32,364 nt of DNA from Sutterella parvirubra YIT 11816 (GTDB lineage: Bacteria > Pseudomonadota > Gammaproteobacteria > Burkholderiales > Burkholderiaceae_F), in assembly GCF_000250875.1 (NCBI RefSeq), contig NZ_JH604847.1, forward strand, positions 1 through 32,364, in the 5' to 3' direction. The first letter of the stretch is position 1. The number at the start of each line of letters is the position of its first letter. Below, in pieces: positions 1 to 8,518 of this stretch. The notes beneath the pieces are model-generated. The model did not search any database and was not told the DNA's origin. It saw nothing but the letters and a program-made list of their open reading frames with translations. Made by a program: the position numbers and the translations under genes.

Positions 1-1
1 C

Positions 2-34
2 GGCGCCGGCGTCGTCGCCTCGATCATCGAATAA
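2..34 (+). CDS. tuf: Elongation factor Tu, C-terminal end (partial)
   Basis: The first complete codons read GAGVVASIIE and then TAA. This matches the conserved last residues of bacterial EF-Tu (VGAGVV followed by a short tail), and the IIE ending is typical of betaproteobacteria. Only the last ten residues are in the window; the rest lies to the left. EF-Tu delivers aminoacyl-tRNA to the ribosome, and tuf normally sits at the end of the str operon just before rpsJ, as it does here. The fragment is very short, so the identification leans on the position beside rpsJ. Confidence 0.75.
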   Translation, partial: GAGVVASIIE

Positions 35-50
35 AAAGGGGGTAACCCCA

Positions 51-116
51 CGCCGGTGAAAAATCCGGCGTTTCGACTTGATCGCTCGAGGGAGCGGAGT
101 TTATACTCCGCTCCCT
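51..116 (+). terminator. Hairpins between tuf and rpsJ
   Basis: Two inverted repeats follow tuf. The first pairs CGCCGG at 51-56 with CCGGCG at 65-70. The second is a perfect 12-bp stem, 89-100 with 105-116, with a four-base loop; a T-rich stretch (TGTTCTTTT) follows. Together they probably form the tuf terminator. The second hairpin also overlaps the likely rpsJ -10 hexamer, so terminator and promoter share the same DNA. Confidence 0.5.
78..107 (+). promoter_or_regulatory. Candidate promoter of rpsJ / S10 unit
   Basis: TTGATC at 78-83 and TATACT at 102-107 are separated by 18 bases. The hexamers match the sigma-70 consensus at 4 and 5 of 6 positions. The discriminator CCGCTC is C-rich and the expected start lies in a pyrimidine run near 113-115, about 40 bases before rpsJ. 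The -10 hexamer lies across the loop of the 89-116 inverted repeat. This is a sequence match only. Confidence 0.5.
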
Positions 117-153
117 CTGTTCTTTTAAACAGTTCTTTTTACAGGAAACTCAA

Positions 154-465
154 ATGCAGTCTCAGCGCATCCGCATCCGCCTCAAGGCGTATGACTACAA
201 GTTGATCGACCAGTCGGCCCTCGAGATCGTCGACACCGCCAAGCGCACCGGCGCCGTGGTTCGTGGTCCCGTTCCCCTGCCGACCCGCATCCAGCGCTTC
301 GACATCCTCCGTTCGCCGCACGTCAACAAGACGTCGCGCGACCAGCTCGAAATCCGCACCCACCAGCGTCTCATGGACATCGTCGATCCGACCGACAAGA
401 CGGTCGACGCCCTGATGAAGCTCGATCTTCCCGCCGGTGTGGACGTCAAGATCAAGGTCCAGTAA
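154..465 (+). CDS. rpsJ: Ribosomal protein S10
   Basis: This 103-residue protein has the usual length of S10, and its full sequence is of the S10 type (start [19 protein letters not shown], conserved RSPHVNK and VDVKIKVQ end). S10 sits in the head of the 30S subunit and in enterobacteria also pairs with NusB in rRNA antitermination. AGGAA at 143-147 gives a Shine-Dalgarno site seven bases before ATG. It heads the S10 cluster but is separated from rplC by 169 bases that carry a hairpin and a second promoter candidate, so it may be partly transcribed on its own. Confidence 0.98.
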   Translation: MQSQRIRIRLKAYDYKLIDQSALEIVDTAKRTGAVVRGPVPLPTRIQRFDILRSPHVNKTSRDQLEIRTHQRLMDIVDPTDKTVDALMKLDLPAGVDVKIKVQ

Positions 466-480
466 TCGACCTCAAGCTAA

Positions 481-529
481 GCCGTTCAAATTTCCGCGCT
501 TTTCAGTTGCGCGGGTGGTTTTGAGCGGC
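481..529 (+). other. Two-tier hairpin upstream of rplC
   Basis: GCCGTTCAAA at 481-490 pairs with TTTGAGCGGC at 520-529 (ten pairs, one G-U). Inside it CCGCGC at 494-499 pairs with GCGCGG at 509-514. No T-tract follows, so it is not a clear terminator. It ends exactly where the candidate -10 hexamer of rplC begins. It could be a weak attenuator after rpsJ or an mRNA 3-prime end structure. Confidence 0.5.
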
Positions 530-535
530 TAAAAT
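507..535 (+). promoter_or_regulatory. Candidate promoter of rplC
   Basis: TTGCGC at 507-512 and TAAAAT at 530-535 have a 17-base spacer. The -10 matches consensus at 5 of 6 positions; the -35 matches only in its TTG. The following CGCGCC discriminator and TTTCT at 542-546 are nearly identical to those after the rplQ -10 (14238-14254), which argues that this is a real initiation region. The leader to rplC would be about 93 bases. Confidence 0.5.
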
Positions 536-634
536 CGCGCCTTTCTGTCCGGACTTGCGTTCGCAGGTCGAACCGAAGTCTCGGATTTTTTTGGAAAACG
601 GTCCCGGCCAATCGCAGCCGGGGTGGAGAAAACA

Positions 635-1279
635 ATGAGTGATAAGCTCGGCCTCGTCGGTCGCAAGATCGGCATGACGCGTATTTTCACGGAAGACGGC
701 GTGTCCGTTCCCGTGACCGTGCTCGACGTGTCGAACAACCGTGTCACGATGGTGAAGACGGAAGAAACCGACGGCTACAATGCAATCCAAGTCGCGTTCG
801 GCTCCATGAAGCCCTCGCGCGTGAGCAAGCCCCTTGCCGGCCACTTTGCCAAGGCCGGCGTCGAAGCGGGTTCGACGCTCAAAGAGTTCCATATCGATGC
901 CGCTCAGGCCGCCGAGTTCAAGCCCGGCCAGGCCCTCTCGGCCGACATGTTCACGGAAGGCCAGAAGGTCGACGTGACCGGCACGACCATCGGTAAGGGT
1001 TTCGCCGGCGCCATCAAGCGCCACCACTTCTCGTCCAACCGCGCTTCGCACGGCAACTCCGTGACGACCCGTGCTCCCGGTTCCATCGGTAACCGTCAGG
1101 ACCCGGGCCGCGTGTTCCCCGGCAAGCGCATGGCCGGCCATTTGGGCGACGTGCAGCGCACGACTCAGAACCTCGTGATCGCGCGTGTCGACGTTGAACG
1201 TCAGCTTCTGCTCGTTCGCGGTGCGGTCCCCGGCGCCAAGGGCGGCGAAGTCATCGTCCGTCCGGCGGTGAAGGCTTAA
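635..1279 (+). CDS. rplC: Ribosomal protein L3
   Basis: The protein has 214 residues and carries the L3 signature region [17 protein letters not shown], which holds the glutamine that PrmB methylates in enterobacteria. L3 is an early 50S assembly protein that reaches toward the peptidyl transferase centre. A GTG at 623 is in frame, but GGAG at 625-628 sits six bases before the ATG at 635, and the protein from there starts [18 protein letters not shown] as in other L3 proteins, so 635 is chosen. rplD follows after 13 bases. Confidence 0.97.
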   Translation: MSDKLGLVGRKIGMTRIFTEDGVSVPVTVLDVSNNRVTMVKTEETDGYNAIQVAFGSMKPSRVSKPLAGHFAKAGVEAGSTLKEFHIDAAQAAEFKPGQALSADMFTEGQKVDVTGTTIGKGFAGAIKRHHFSSNRASHGNSVTTRAPGSIGNRQDPGRVFPGKRMAGHLGDVQRTTQNLVIARVDVERQLLLVRGAVPGAKGGEVIVRPAVKA

Positions 1280-1292
1280 TCGGAGCGAAACA

Positions 1293-1913
1293 ATGGAACT
1301 CAATGTCCTGAACGAACAGGGTCAGACGGTCGCTGCCGCTGACGCCGTGTTCGGTCGTGAATACAACGAATCCCTGGTGCACCAGCTCGTGGTCGCCTAC
1401 CAGGCCAACGCCCGTCTGGGCACGCGCGCTCAGCTCACCCGAGCCGACGTGCACCACTCGACGAAGAAGCCCTGGCGTCAGAAGGGTACGGGCCGCGCCC
1501 GTTCCGGCATGACCTCCTCGCCCGTGTGGCGTGGCGGCGGCCGTGCGTTCCCGAACTCGCCGCTTGAAAACTTCAGCCAGAAGCTCAACAAGAAGATGTA
1601 CCGCGCCGCCATGGCGACCATCTACTCGAAGCTCGTCGCCGATGCCCGCCTCTCGGTCATCGAAACGATCAAGGCTGAACTCCCGAAGACCAAGGCTTTC
1701 GCGCAGCAGCTCAAGAGCCTCGGCCTCGAAGGCAAGCTCCTCATCGTCGTCGCTGAGGAAGAGCTCAATGAGAACCTCATCCTTGCTTCGCGCAACCTGA
1801 AGGAAGTGCTCGTGGTTCCGCCCCGCTACGCGGATCCGCTCTGCCTCATTTACTTCGACAAGGTTGTCGTGACCAAGGCTGCTGTCGCCCAGATTGAGGA
1901 GATGCTGGCATGA
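1293..1913 (+). CDS. rplD: Ribosomal protein L4
   Basis: This 206-residue protein contains the basic loop of L4 with [15 protein letters not shown], which lines the exit tunnel of the 50S subunit. In enterobacteria L4 also represses its own S10 operon through the leader RNA; whether that happens here cannot be told, because the rpsJ leader looks short. A CGGAG Shine-Dalgarno site lies a few bases before ATG. The stop overlaps the start of rplW by four bases, suggesting translational coupling. Confidence 0.98.
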   Translation: MELNVLNEQGQTVAAADAVFGREYNESLVHQLVVAYQANARLGTRAQLTRADVHHSTKKPWRQKGTGRARSGMTSSPVWRGGGRAFPNSPLENFSQKLNKKMYRAAMATIYSKLVADARLSVIETIKAELPKTKAFAQQLKSLGLEGKLLIVVAEEELNENLILASRNLKEVLVVPPRYADPLCLIYFDKVVVTKAAVAQIEEMLA

Positions 1914-2209
1914 ACCAGGAACGTCTTTACAAGGTGCTCGTCGGCCCCGTGATCTCTGAAAAGAGCACGATGCTTGCCGAAAAGCACAACCAGGTCTCGT
2001 TCGTCGTGGCTCCGACCGCGACCAAGACCGAAGTCAAGGCCGCCGTCGAACTGCTCTTCAAGGTGCAGGTCAGCGCGGTCCAGATCCTGAACCTGAAGGG
2101 CAAGCAGAAGCGCTTCGGCCGCTTCATGGGCAAGCGCAACGACGTCCGCAAGGCGATCGTCACGCTCCCGCAGGGTACTGAAATCAACTTCGCGCAAGAG
2201 GTGAAGTAA
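1910..2209 (+). CDS. rplW: Ribosomal protein L23
   Basis: The 99-residue protein is of the L23 type ([17 protein letters not shown], then [20 protein letters not shown]). L23 lies at the polypeptide exit and is the docking point for trigger factor and SRP. Its ATG overlaps the rplD stop (ATGA) and its TAA overlaps the rplB ATG by one base, so rplD, rplW and rplB are probably translated in a coupled way. Length is normal for the family. Confidence 0.97.
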   Translation: MNQERLYKVLVGPVISEKSTMLAEKHNQVSFVVAPTATKTEVKAAVELLFKVQVSAVQILNLKGKQKRFGRFMGKRNDVRKAIVTLPQGTEINFAQEVK

Positions 2210-3036
2210 TGGCTCTCGTCAAACTCAAGCCGACGTCCGCCGGTCGCCGTCACGCGGTGAAGGTCGTCAACAAGGAGCTCCACAAGGGCAAGCCCTGGGC
2301 CGCGTTGACGGAAAAGAAGAACCGTGGGTCCGGCCGCAACAACAACGGCCACATCACCTGCCGTCACAAGGGTGGCGGTTCGAAGCGCGCCTACCGCATC
2401 ATCGACTTCAAGCGCAACAAGGACGGCATCCCCGCCCGCGTCGAGCGCATTGAGTACGATCCGAACCGTTCCGCGAACATCGCTCTCGTGCTCTACGCCG
2501 ACGGCGAACGTCGCTACATCATCGCCCCGAAGGGCCTGACCGTCGGTCAGGAGATCATGAACGGCCAGGAAGCCCCGATCAAGGTCGGCAACACGCTCCC
2601 GCTGCGCAACATCCCCGTCGGTACGACCATTCACTGCATCGAGCTCCTCCCGAACAAGGGCGCTCAGATGGTCCGTGCTGCCGGTGCCTTCGCCCAGCTC
2701 GTCGCCCGTGAAGGCGAATACGCTCAGGTGCGTCTGCGCTCCGGCGAAGTCCGTCGCGTCCTCATCGAGTGCCGCGCGACGATCGGTACGGTCGGCAACG
2801 AAGAAAACTCCCTGCGTGAACTCGGCAAGGCCGGTGCCAAGCGTTGGCGCGGCATCCGCCCGACGGTTCGTGGCGTCGCCATGAACCCGGTCGATCACCC
2901 GCACGGTGGTGGTGAAGGCAAGACCGGTACCGGTCGCGCCCCCGTCACGCCTTGGGGCCAGCTCACCAAGGGTTATCGTACCCGCAACAGCAAGCGCACC
3001 GACTCGATGATCGTCTCGCGCCGTAACCGCAAGTAA
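2209..3036 (+). CDS. rplB: Ribosomal protein L2
   Basis: This 275-residue protein is a complete L2. Near the C-terminus it has [20 protein letters not shown], which includes the histidine long implicated near the peptidyl transferase centre. L2 binds 23S rRNA and helps subunit joining. The start codon shares its A with the last base of the rplW stop (TAATG). rpsS follows after 12 bases with an AGG-type ribosome binding site. Confidence 0.98.
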   Translation: MALVKLKPTSAGRRHAVKVVNKELHKGKPWAALTEKKNRGSGRNNNGHITCRHKGGGSKRAYRIIDFKRNKDGIPARVERIEYDPNRSANIALVLYADGERRYIIAPKGLTVGQEIMNGQEAPIKVGNTLPLRNIPVGTTIHCIELLPNKGAQMVRAAGAFAQLVAREGEYAQVRLRSGEVRRVLIECRATIGTVGNEENSLRELGKAGAKRWRGIRPTVRGVAMNPVDHPHGGGEGKTGTGRAPVTPWGQLTKGYRTRNSKRTDSMIVSRRNRK

Positions 3037-3048
3037 GGGGGCCTAGGA

Positions 3049-3327
3049 ATGTCTCGTTCTTTGAAGAAAGGCCCGTTTGTTGACGGGCACCTGATGAAGA
3101 AGGTTGAAGCCGCCCAGGCGAGCCGCGACAAGCGTCCGCTCAAGACCTGGTCGCGCCGTTCGACGATTCTTCCCGAATTCATCGGTCTGACCATCGCCGT
3201 TCACAACGGCCGTCAGCACGTGCCGGTGTACATCAATGAAAACATGGTCGGCCACAAGCTCGGCGAATTTGCGAACACTCGCACGTTCAAGGGCCACGCG
3301 GCCGGTGACAAGAAGGTGGGTAAGTAA
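3049..3327 (+). CDS. rpsS: Ribosomal protein S19
   Basis: The protein has 92 residues, the usual length, beginning [18 protein letters not shown] and containing the conserved [23 protein letters not shown]19 is in the 30S head and forms a complex with S13 near the A site. AGGAATG at the start gives a close Shine-Dalgarno site. Its stop is directly followed by the rplV ATG with no spacer. Confidence 0.98.
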   Translation: MSRSLKKGPFVDGHLMKKVEAAQASRDKRPLKTWSRRSTILPEFIGLTIAVHNGRQHVPVYINENMVGHKLGEFANTRTFKGHAAGDKKVGK

Positions 3328-3669
3328 ATGGAAACTACTGCTATCGTCCGTGGTGTCCGCCTCTCGGCTCAGAAGGGCCGTTTGGTTGCTGACCTCGTTC
3401 GCGGCAAGCCCGTGGACAAGGCTCTCGCCATCCTCACCTTCACGCAGAAGCGTGCTGCGGTCATCATCAAGAAGGCGCTCGAGAGCGCCATCGCCAACGC
3501 CGAACACAACGACGGTGCCGACATCGACACCCTCGTCGTGACGAAGATTCACGTGGAGAAGGCTGCCACGCTGCGTCGTTTCGCCGCCCGCGCCAAGGGC
3601 CGCGGCACCCGCATCAACAAGCAGACGAGCCACATCTATATTTCTGTTGGCGAAGCGAAAGCCAAGTAA
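3328..3669 (+). CDS. rplV: Ribosomal protein L22
   Basis: This 113-residue protein is L22, recognisable by [21 protein letters not shown] and the extended loop [20 protein letters not shown] that reaches into the exit tunnel. L22 binds 23S rRNA domains, and changes in its loop give macrolide resistance in other bacteria. The start codon abuts the rpsS stop, so translation is probably coupled. Confidence 0.98.
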   Translation: METTAIVRGVRLSAQKGRLVADLVRGKPVDKALAILTFTQKRAAVIIKKALESAIANAEHNDGADIDTLVVTKIHVEKAATLRRFAARAKGRGTRINKQTSHIYISVGEAKAK

Positions 3670-3678
3670 AGGTGTACC

Positions 3679-4449
3679 ATGGGTCAGAAAATTAATCCCA
3701 CCGGCTTCCGTCTTCCCGTGACGCGCAACTGGACGTCGCGCTGGTACGCGGTTGGCCGTGAATTCTCCCGCACGCTCGGTGAAGACCTCGCCGTGCGCAG
3801 CTTCCTTCTGAAGAAGCTCCGCAACGCCAGCGTCAGCCGCATCCTCATCGAACGTCCGGCGAACAACGCCCGCATCACGATCTTCTCGGCCCGTCCGGGC
3901 ATCGTGATCGGCAAGCAGGGTGCCGACATCGAAGCGCTCAAGGCTGAAGTTCAGAAGATGATGGGCGTGCCCGTTCACGTCAACATCGAAGAAGTCCGCC
4001 GCCCCGAGCTCGACGCTCAGCTGATCGCCGACGGCATCACGCAGCAGCTCGAAAAGCGCGTCATGTTCCGCCGCGCCATGAAGCGCGCGATGCAGAACGC
4101 CATGCGTCTGGGCGCCCTCGGCGTCAAGATCATGTCGTCCGGCCGTTTGAACGGCGCCGACATCGCCCGCTCCGAGTGGTACCGCGAAGGCCGCGTGCCT
4201 CTGCACACCCTCCGTGCGAACATCGACTACGGCTTCTCCGAAGCGCACACGACGTACGGCGTCGTCGGCGTGAAGGTGTGGGTCTACAAGGGTGACAACT
4301 TCGGCCAGGCCGAAGCTGAAGAAGCTCAGGCTCCCCGTGAAGACCGTCGCGGCCGTCGCAACGACCGCAACGGCCGCCGCAACAACGGCCGTCGCAACGA
4401 CATGAAGCAGGGTGCCTCGCGCAAGCCTGCCGCTAAGGACGGAGAATAA
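3679..4449 (+). CDS. rpsC: Ribosomal protein S3, with Arg/Asn-rich tail
   Basis: The 256-residue protein has the KH domain of S3 ([17 protein letters not shown]) and the C-terminal domain ending in [14 protein letters not shown]3 is part of the 30S entry channel and mRNA helicase. After about residue 212 comes a tail of some 44 residues rich in Arg, Asn and Gly, with near-repeats such as [17 protein letters not shown]. coli S3 has 233 residues; longer basic tails are common in betaproteobacteria, but this composition is distinctive. rplP follows after two bases. Confidence 0.97.
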   Translation: MGQKINPTGFRLPVTRNWTSRWYAVGREFSRTLGEDLAVRSFLLKKLRNASVSRILIERPANNARITIFSARPGIVIGKQGADIEALKAEVQKMMGVPVHVNIEEVRRPELDAQLIADGITQQLEKRVMFRRAMKRAMQNAMRLGALGVKIMSSGRLNGADIARSEWYREGRVPLHTLRANIDYGFSEAHTTYGVVGVKVWVYKGDNFGQAEAEEAQAPREDRRGRRNDRNGRRNNGRRNDMKQGASRKPAAKDGE

Positions 4450-4451
4450 CG

Positions 4452-4868
4452 ATGCTGCAGCCTAATCGTCGCAAATACCGCAAGGACCAGAAGGGCCGCA
4501 ACTACGGCCTCGCCACCCGAGGCGCCAACGTCTCGTTCGGCGAATTCGGTCTGAAGTCGCTCGAACGCGGCCGCATCACGGCCCGTCAGATCGAAGCTGC
4601 CCGACGCGCCATCACCCGCCACATCAAGCGTGGCGGCCGTGTGTGGATCCGCGTGTTCCCGGACAAGCCCATCTCCGAGAAGCCTGCCGAAGTCCGTATG
4701 GGTAACGGTAAGGGCAATCCGGAATACTGGGTCGCGCTGGTCCAGCCGGGCCGCGTGCTCTACGAGATGGACGGGGTCGACGAACAGCTCGCCCGCGAAG
4801 CCTTCGCGCTCGCCGCGGCCAAGCTGCCCGTGAAGACCACGTTCGTTGTCCGCCAGATCGGCATGTAA
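4452..4868 (+). CDS. rplP: Ribosomal protein L16
   Basis: This 138-residue protein is L16 (start [17 protein letters not shown], later [19 protein letters not shown] and [12 protein letters not shown]). L16 binds near the A-site tRNA elbow and the peptidyl transferase centre, and is hydroxylated on an arginine in E. coli. It sits two bases after rpsC. An AAGGAG site just after its stop serves rpmC. Confidence 0.98.
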   Translation: MLQPNRRKYRKDQKGRNYGLATRGANVSFGEFGLKSLERGRITARQIEAARRAITRHIKRGGRVWIRVFPDKPISEKPAEVRMGNGKGNPEYWVALVQPGRVLYEMDGVDEQLAREAFALAAAKLPVKTTFVVRQIGM

Positions 4869-4878
4869 GGAGACGGAC

Positions 4879-5073
4879 ATGAACGCTAAGGAACTGCGCG
4901 CCAAGGATGAGGCCGCGCTCAAGCAGGAACTCAAGGACCTTCTCGAAACGGAATTCAAGCTCCGCATCCAGAAGTCCACGCAACAGCTGCAGAACACGGC
5001 CGCGATCCGCACGACCCGTCGTGACATCGCCCGCGTCCGCACGATCCTCACCGAGAAGGCGAACACGAAATGA
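4879..5073 (+). CDS. rpmC: Ribosomal protein L29
   Basis: The 64-residue protein starts [18 protein letters not shown] and contains the [18 protein letters not shown] segment of L29, a helical hairpin beside L23 at the tunnel exit. An in-frame GTG lies upstream at 4846, but AAGGAGACGGAC before the ATG at 4879 and the family length support the shorter form. Its TGA overlaps the rpsQ ATG by four bases. Confidence 0.96.
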   Translation: MNAKELRAKDEAALKQELKDLLETEFKLRIQKSTQQLQNTAAIRTTRRDIARVRTILTEKANTK

Positions 5074-5339
5074 CTGAACAGACCAACGAAACGCTGACCC
5101 GCACCCTCCAGGGTACGGTCACGAGCAGCAAGATGCAGAAGACTGTCACGGTCCTCGTGGAACGCAAGGTCAAGCATCCGCTGTACGGCAAGTACGTCGT
5201 CAAGAGCAAGAAGTATCACGCTCATGACGAACTCGGCTGCAACGAAGGCGACAAGGTCGAAATCGCTGAATGCGCCCCGATCTCCAAGACGAAGTCCTGG
5301 ACGGTCACCAAGGTGATCAGCAAGGCCGAAATCATCTAA
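5070..5339 (+). CDS. rpsQ: Ribosomal protein S17
   Basis: This 89-residue protein is S17, an OB-fold protein that binds 16S rRNA early in 30S assembly. It has [22 protein letters not shown] and [19 protein letters not shown]. The start overlaps the rpmC stop. It is the last gene of the S10 part; a 251-base gap with its own promoter and structured RNA follows before rplN. Confidence 0.97.
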   Translation: MTEQTNETLTRTLQGTVTSSKMQKTVTVLVERKVKHPLYGKYVVKSKKYHAHDELGCNEGDKVEIAECAPISKTKSWTVTKVISKAEII

Positions 5340-5350
5340 GTGAAGCCTTG

Positions 5351-5377
5351 GGGCCGAACGCTAAAAAAGTTTGGCCC
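5351..5377 (+). terminator. Hairpin after rpsQ
   Basis: GGGCCGAAC at 5351-5359 pairs with GTTTGGCCC at 5369-5377 (nine pairs, one G-U). No T-tract follows. It is placed like the end of the S10 unit just before the rplN promoter candidate, so it may protect the upstream mRNA or act as a weak or Rho-assisted terminator. Confidence 0.4.
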
Positions 5378-5383
5378 ATCCGC

Positions 5384-5412
5384 TTGCACGACACCGATCA
5401 CTCGGTTATAGT
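5384..5412 (+). promoter_or_regulatory. Candidate promoter of the spc unit (rplN)
   Basis: TTGCAC at 5384-5389 and TATAGT at 5407-5412 are 17 bases apart; the -10 matches at 5 of 6 positions. It lies in the only large gap of the first 11 kb. The -35 begins TTGC, like those before rplC and rpmJ. The predicted start near 5419 gives a leader of about 170 bases. Confidence 0.55.
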
Positions 5413-5422
5413 GGCTAGCCGT

Positions 5423-5545
5423 CGCCCGGAATGCCTGGTGGTGTTCCGGGCGATGCATTTCTAGGGTTGTGTTTGAGCCCGTTTCCCTCGGCCGCCCGGC
5501 CGGGTTTCGGATCGGTCTCGTAAGCGACCTTCCTCCCGAAACGGG
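5423..5545 (+). promoter_or_regulatory. Structured leader of rplN mRNA
   Basis: CGCCCGGAA at 5423-5431 pairs perfectly with TTCCGGGCG at 5444-5452, making a hairpin almost at the predicted 5-prime end. Further on, CCCGAAACGGG at 5535-5545 can pair either with CCCGTTTC at 5478-5485 or with GTTTCGG at 5504-5510, and the two pairings exclude each other. This could be a regulatory switch or simply a stable leader. I know of no named RNA family that fits. Confidence 0.4.
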
Positions 5546-5590
5546 ACCAATACTATCCGCTAATGTGGAATAAGTTGGGATTTTTCAACA

Positions 5591-5959
5591 ATGATTCAGA
5601 TGCAAAGCCGACTGGACGTCGCCGATAACACCGGCGCGCGTTCGGTTATGTGTATCAAGGTGTTGGGCGGCTCCAAGCGCCGTTACGCCAACATCGGCGA
5701 CGTCATCAAGGTGACGGTCAAGGAAGCGGCCCCGCGCGGTCGCGTGAAGAAGGGCGAAGTCTACAACGCGGTCGTCGTTCGCACGGCGCACGGCGTTCGC
5801 CGCCCCGACGGCTCGTCCATCAACTTCGATGGCAATGCCGCCGTTCTTCTCAACAACAAGCTGGAGCCCATCGGCACCCGTATCTTCGGGCCGGTTACGC
5901 GTGAACTGCGTACCGAGCAGTTCATGAAGATCGTGTCGCTTGCTCCCGAAGTGATCTAA
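5591..5959 (+). CDS. rplN: Ribosomal protein L14
   Basis: The 122-residue protein is L14 throughout ([19 protein letters not shown], then [20 protein letters not shown] and [19 protein letters not shown]). L14 is at the subunit interface and is the target of the silencing factor RsfS. There is no strong Shine-Dalgarno site before the ATG, only a GGGA about ten bases upstream, which is weaker than for its neighbours and may be linked to the structured leader. Confidence 0.98.
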   Translation: MIQMQSRLDVADNTGARSVMCIKVLGGSKRRYANIGDVIKVTVKEAAPRGRVKKGEVYNAVVVRTAHGVRRPDGSSINFDGNAAVLLNNKLEPIGTRIFGPVTRELRTEQFMKIVSLAPEVI

Positions 5960-5972
5960 CTAAGGAGAAGCG

Positions 5973-6293
5973 ATGCAGCGTATCCGTAAGGGTGACGAAG
6001 TCATCGTCATCGCTGGCCGCGACAAGGGCACGAAGGGCACCGTCCTCTCCCGCGTCGATGAACGCCACGTGATCGTCGAAGGCGTGAATATCGTCAAGAA
6101 GAATGTTCGTCCGAACCCCACCCTCGGCGTGACCGGCGGGATCATCGAAAAGTCGATGCCCATCGATCAGTCCAACCTGATGCTGGTCAACCCGGAAACG
6201 GGCAAGGGCGACCGCGTCGGCTTCAAGGAAGTCGACGGCAAGAAGGTCCGCGTGTTCAAGTCCAACGGTGCCGTCGTCGGCGCCAAGGCCTAA
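5973..6293 (+). CDS. rplX: Ribosomal protein L24
   Basis: This 106-residue protein has the KOW motif of L24 near the N-terminus ([19 protein letters not shown]) followed by [16 protein letters not shown]24 is one of the two assembly initiators of the 50S subunit. AAGGAG lies about seven bases before ATG. Length is normal. Confidence 0.97.
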   Translation: MQRIRKGDEVIVIAGRDKGTKGTVLSRVDERHVIVEGVNIVKKNVRPNPTLGVTGGIIEKSMPIDQSNLMLVNPETGKGDRVGFKEVDGKKVRVFKSNGAVVGAKA

Positions 6294-6305
6294 GTGAGGG
6301 CGACG

Positions 6306-6845
6306 ATGTCTCGTTTTAATACTCTTTATCACGACACCATTGTCCCCGAACTGATGAAGAAGTTCGGCTACAAGACCGTCATGCAGGTCCCCCGCATCAC
6401 CAAGATCACGCTCAACATGGGCGTTGGTGAAGCCGTCAACGACAAGAAGCTCGTCGACAACGCGCTCGCGGACATGACCAAGATCGCCGGTCAGAAGCCC
6501 GTCATCACGCGCACCCGCAAGGCCATCGCGAACTTCAAGATTCGCGAAAACATGCCGATCGGCTGCATGGTCACGCTCCGTGGCGAACGCATGTATGACT
6601 TCCTCGACCGCCTCGTCACCATCGCGTTCCCGCGCGTGCGTGACTTCCGTGGTGTCTCCGGCCGTGCTTTCGACGGTCGCGGCAACTACAACATCGGTCT
6701 GAAGGAACAGATCATCTTCCCGGAAATCGAGTACGACAAGATCGACGCGCTCCGCGGGATGAACATTTCGATTACCACGACGGCGAAGACGGACGAAGAA
6801 GCCAAGGCGCTTCTCGCCGGTTTCAACTTCCCGTTCCGCAACTGA
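6306..6845 (+). CDS. rplE: Ribosomal protein L5
   Basis: The protein has 179 residues from ATG 6306, the same length as in E. coli, with [20 protein letters not shown] and [21 protein letters not shown]5 carries 5S rRNA into the central protuberance. A GTG at 6294 is in frame, but its bases form part of the GUGAGGG ribosome binding site, so ATG is chosen. In E. coli the spc operon is controlled by S8 binding near this start; I did not identify that structure here. Confidence 0.97.
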   Translation: MSRFNTLYHDTIVPELMKKFGYKTVMQVPRITKITLNMGVGEAVNDKKLVDNALADMTKIAGQKPVITRTRKAIANFKIRENMPIGCMVTLRGERMYDFLDRLVTIAFPRVRDFRGVSGRAFDGRGNYNIGLKEQIIFPEIEYDKIDALRGMNISITTTAKTDEEAKALLAGFNFPFRN

Positions 6846-6856
6846 GGCTGACGCAA

Positions 6857-7162
6857 ATGGCAAAACTTGCTCTTATCAACCGCGAAGCCAAGCGTGCCGC
6901 TACGGTCGCGAAGTTCGCGGCCAAGCGCGCCGCCCTCAAGGCTATTATTAACGACGCTACCTGCTCGATGGAAGAACGTCTGGAAGCCCGCGCCAAGCTG
7001 CAGGCTCTCCCGCGCGACGCCTCCCCGGTCCGCCAGCGCAACCGCTGCGCGATCACCGGCCGTCCCCGCGGCACGTTCCGTAAGTTCGGTCTCTGCCGCG
7101 GCATGATTCGTGATGCCGCCATGCGCGGTGACATTCCCGGCCTTGTGAAGGCCAGCTGGTAA
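6857..7162 (+). CDS. rpsN: Ribosomal protein S14, zinc-free type
   Basis: This 101-residue protein is the long form of S14. It lacks the CxxC...CxxC zinc ribbon of the short form and ends [20 protein letters not shown] followed by a short tail ending KASW. S14 binds in the 30S head. Its presence in the main operon in zinc-independent form is normal for betaproteobacteria. The spacer from rplE is 11 bases. Confidence 0.97.
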   Translation: MAKLALINREAKRAATVAKFAAKRAALKAIINDATCSMEERLEARAKLQALPRDASPVRQRNRCAITGRPRGTFRKFGLCRGMIRDAAMRGDIPGLVKASW

Positions 7163-7179
7163 GCGAGGAGATTACGACA

Positions 7180-7575
7180 ATGAGTATGAGTGATCCGATC
7201 GCCGACATGCTGACCCGCATCCGCAACGGTCAGATGGTCGAAAAGGCTGAAGTTGTGATGCCGTCCTCCAAGCTGAAGGTCGCCATCGCCAAGGTCCTCA
7301 AGGAAGAAGGCTACATCGAAGACTTCGCGGTTTCCGCCGAAAGCGGCAAGCCCGAACTTCGCGTCGCCCTCAAGTACTACGCCGGCCGCGCCGTCATCGA
7401 GCGCCTCGAACGCGTTTCGCGTCCCGGCCTGCGCATCTACAAGAACCATGCCTCGATCCCCCAGGTGATGAACGGTCTCGGCATCGCGATCGTTTCCACC
7501 CCGAAGGGTGTGATGACCGACCGCGCCGCGCGCGCTGCCGGCATCGGCGGCGAAGTTCTCTGCTACGTCGCCTAA
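7180..7575 (+). CDS. rpsH: Ribosomal protein S8
   Basis: The 131-residue protein begins [18 protein letters not shown] and ends [11 protein letters not shown], as S8 does. S8 organises the central domain of 16S rRNA and in E. coli represses the spc operon. Two ATGs are possible, 7180 and 7186. GAGGAG at 7165-7170 is nine bases from the first and fifteen from the second, so 7180 is preferred. Confidence 0.97.
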   Translation: MSMSDPIADMLTRIRNGQMVEKAEVVMPSSKLKVAIAKVLKEEGYIEDFAVSAESGKPELRVALKYYAGRAVIERLERVSRPGLRIYKNHASIPQVMNGLGIAIVSTPKGVMTDRAARAAGIGGEVLCYVA

Positions 7576-7590
7576 TCCAAGGAGTGTGAA

Positions 7591-8124
7591 ATGAGTCGAA
7601 TTGCCAAGATTCCCGTTTCCATCGCCAAGGGCGTGACCTACACCCTCACGGCTGAAAACATCACCGTGAAGGGCCCGGTCGGCGAGGTTTCCATGCACAT
7701 CCTCCCGAAGGTCGCCATCAAGGAGGCCGAGGGTGCGCTTCACTTCGAACAGCTCGAAGAAAGCCGTGAAGCCAACGCGAACGTCGGCACGATGCGTGCC
7801 CTCGTCGCCGACATGGTGAAGGGCTGCTCCGTCGGTTTCGAAAAGAAGCTTCAGCTCGTCGGCGTGGGCTATCGTGCCCAGGCTCAGGGCGACAAGCTCA
7901 ACCTGACGCTCGGTTTCTCCCACCCCGTCGTGCACCAGATGCCCGCCGGCGTGAAGGTCGAAACCCCGAGCCAGACCGAAATCGTGATCAAGGGCGCCGA
8001 CAAGCAGAAGGTCGGTCAGACCGCCGCTGAAGTGCGCGCGTACCGTGCTCCCGAACCCTACAAGGGCAAGGGTGTCCGTTACGTCGACGAAGTCGTCGTG
8101 ATCAAGGAAACCAAGAAGAAGTAA
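7591..8124 (+). CDS. rplF: Ribosomal protein L6
   Basis: This 177-residue protein matches L6 in length and sequence ([35 protein letters not shown], and the C-terminal [13 protein letters not shown]). L6 has two similar domains and supports the factor-binding region of the 50S subunit. AAGGAG lies eight bases before ATG. Confidence 0.98.
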   Translation: MSRIAKIPVSIAKGVTYTLTAENITVKGPVGEVSMHILPKVAIKEAEGALHFEQLEESREANANVGTMRALVADMVKGCSVGFEKKLQLVGVGYRAQAQGDKLNLTLGFSHPVVHQMPAGVKVETPSQTEIVIKGADKQKVGQTAAEVRAYRAPEPYKGKGVRYVDEVVVIKETKKK

Positions 8125-8138
8125 GCGGAGCGTTAGTG

Positions 8139-8507
8139 ATGATCAACAAGAAACAAAGCCGCTTGCGCCGCGCGCGTGCCACGCGCGCCCGCATTCTGTT
8201 GCAGAAGGTCGATCGCCTGACGGTCCACCGCACCAATCTGCACATCTACGCCAGCATCATCTCGGCGGACAACAGCCGCACCATCGTTTCGGCCTCGACG
8301 GTCGAACCCGAAGTGCGCGCTCAGCTCGCGTCCGTGTCCGGCCGCGGCGGCAACGTTGCCGCCGCCAAGCTGGTCGGTGCTCGTCTTGCCGAGAAGGCCA
8401 AGGCTGCCGGTATCGAAACCTGCGCCTTCGACCGTTCCGGCTACCGTTACCACGGCCGTGTCGCCGCGCTCGCTGAAGCTGCGCGCGAAGCCGGCCTCAA
8501 GTTCTAA
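8139..8507 (+). CDS. rplR: Ribosomal protein L18
   Basis: From ATG 8139 the protein has 122 residues, with the basic N-terminus [17 protein letters not shown] and the closing [20 protein letters not shown] of L18. L18 binds 5S rRNA together with L5. A GTG directly before the ATG (8136) is in frame; GGAG at 8127-8130 fits the ATG better. rpsE follows after 11 bases. Confidence 0.97.
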   Translation: MINKKQSRLRRARATRARILLQKVDRLTVHRTNLHIYASIISADNSRTIVSASTVEPEVRAQLASVSGRGGNVAAAKLVGARLAEKAKAAGIETCAFDRSGYRYHGRVAALAEAAREAGLKF

Positions 8508-8518
8508 GGCAGGGGCTT

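Noticed and set aside
38..49. GGGGG TAA CCCC inverted repeat after tuf as a regulatory site
   Set aside because: The stem is four bases with a three-base loop and is easily expected by chance in GC-rich DNA; it adds nothing beyond the larger hairpins nearby.
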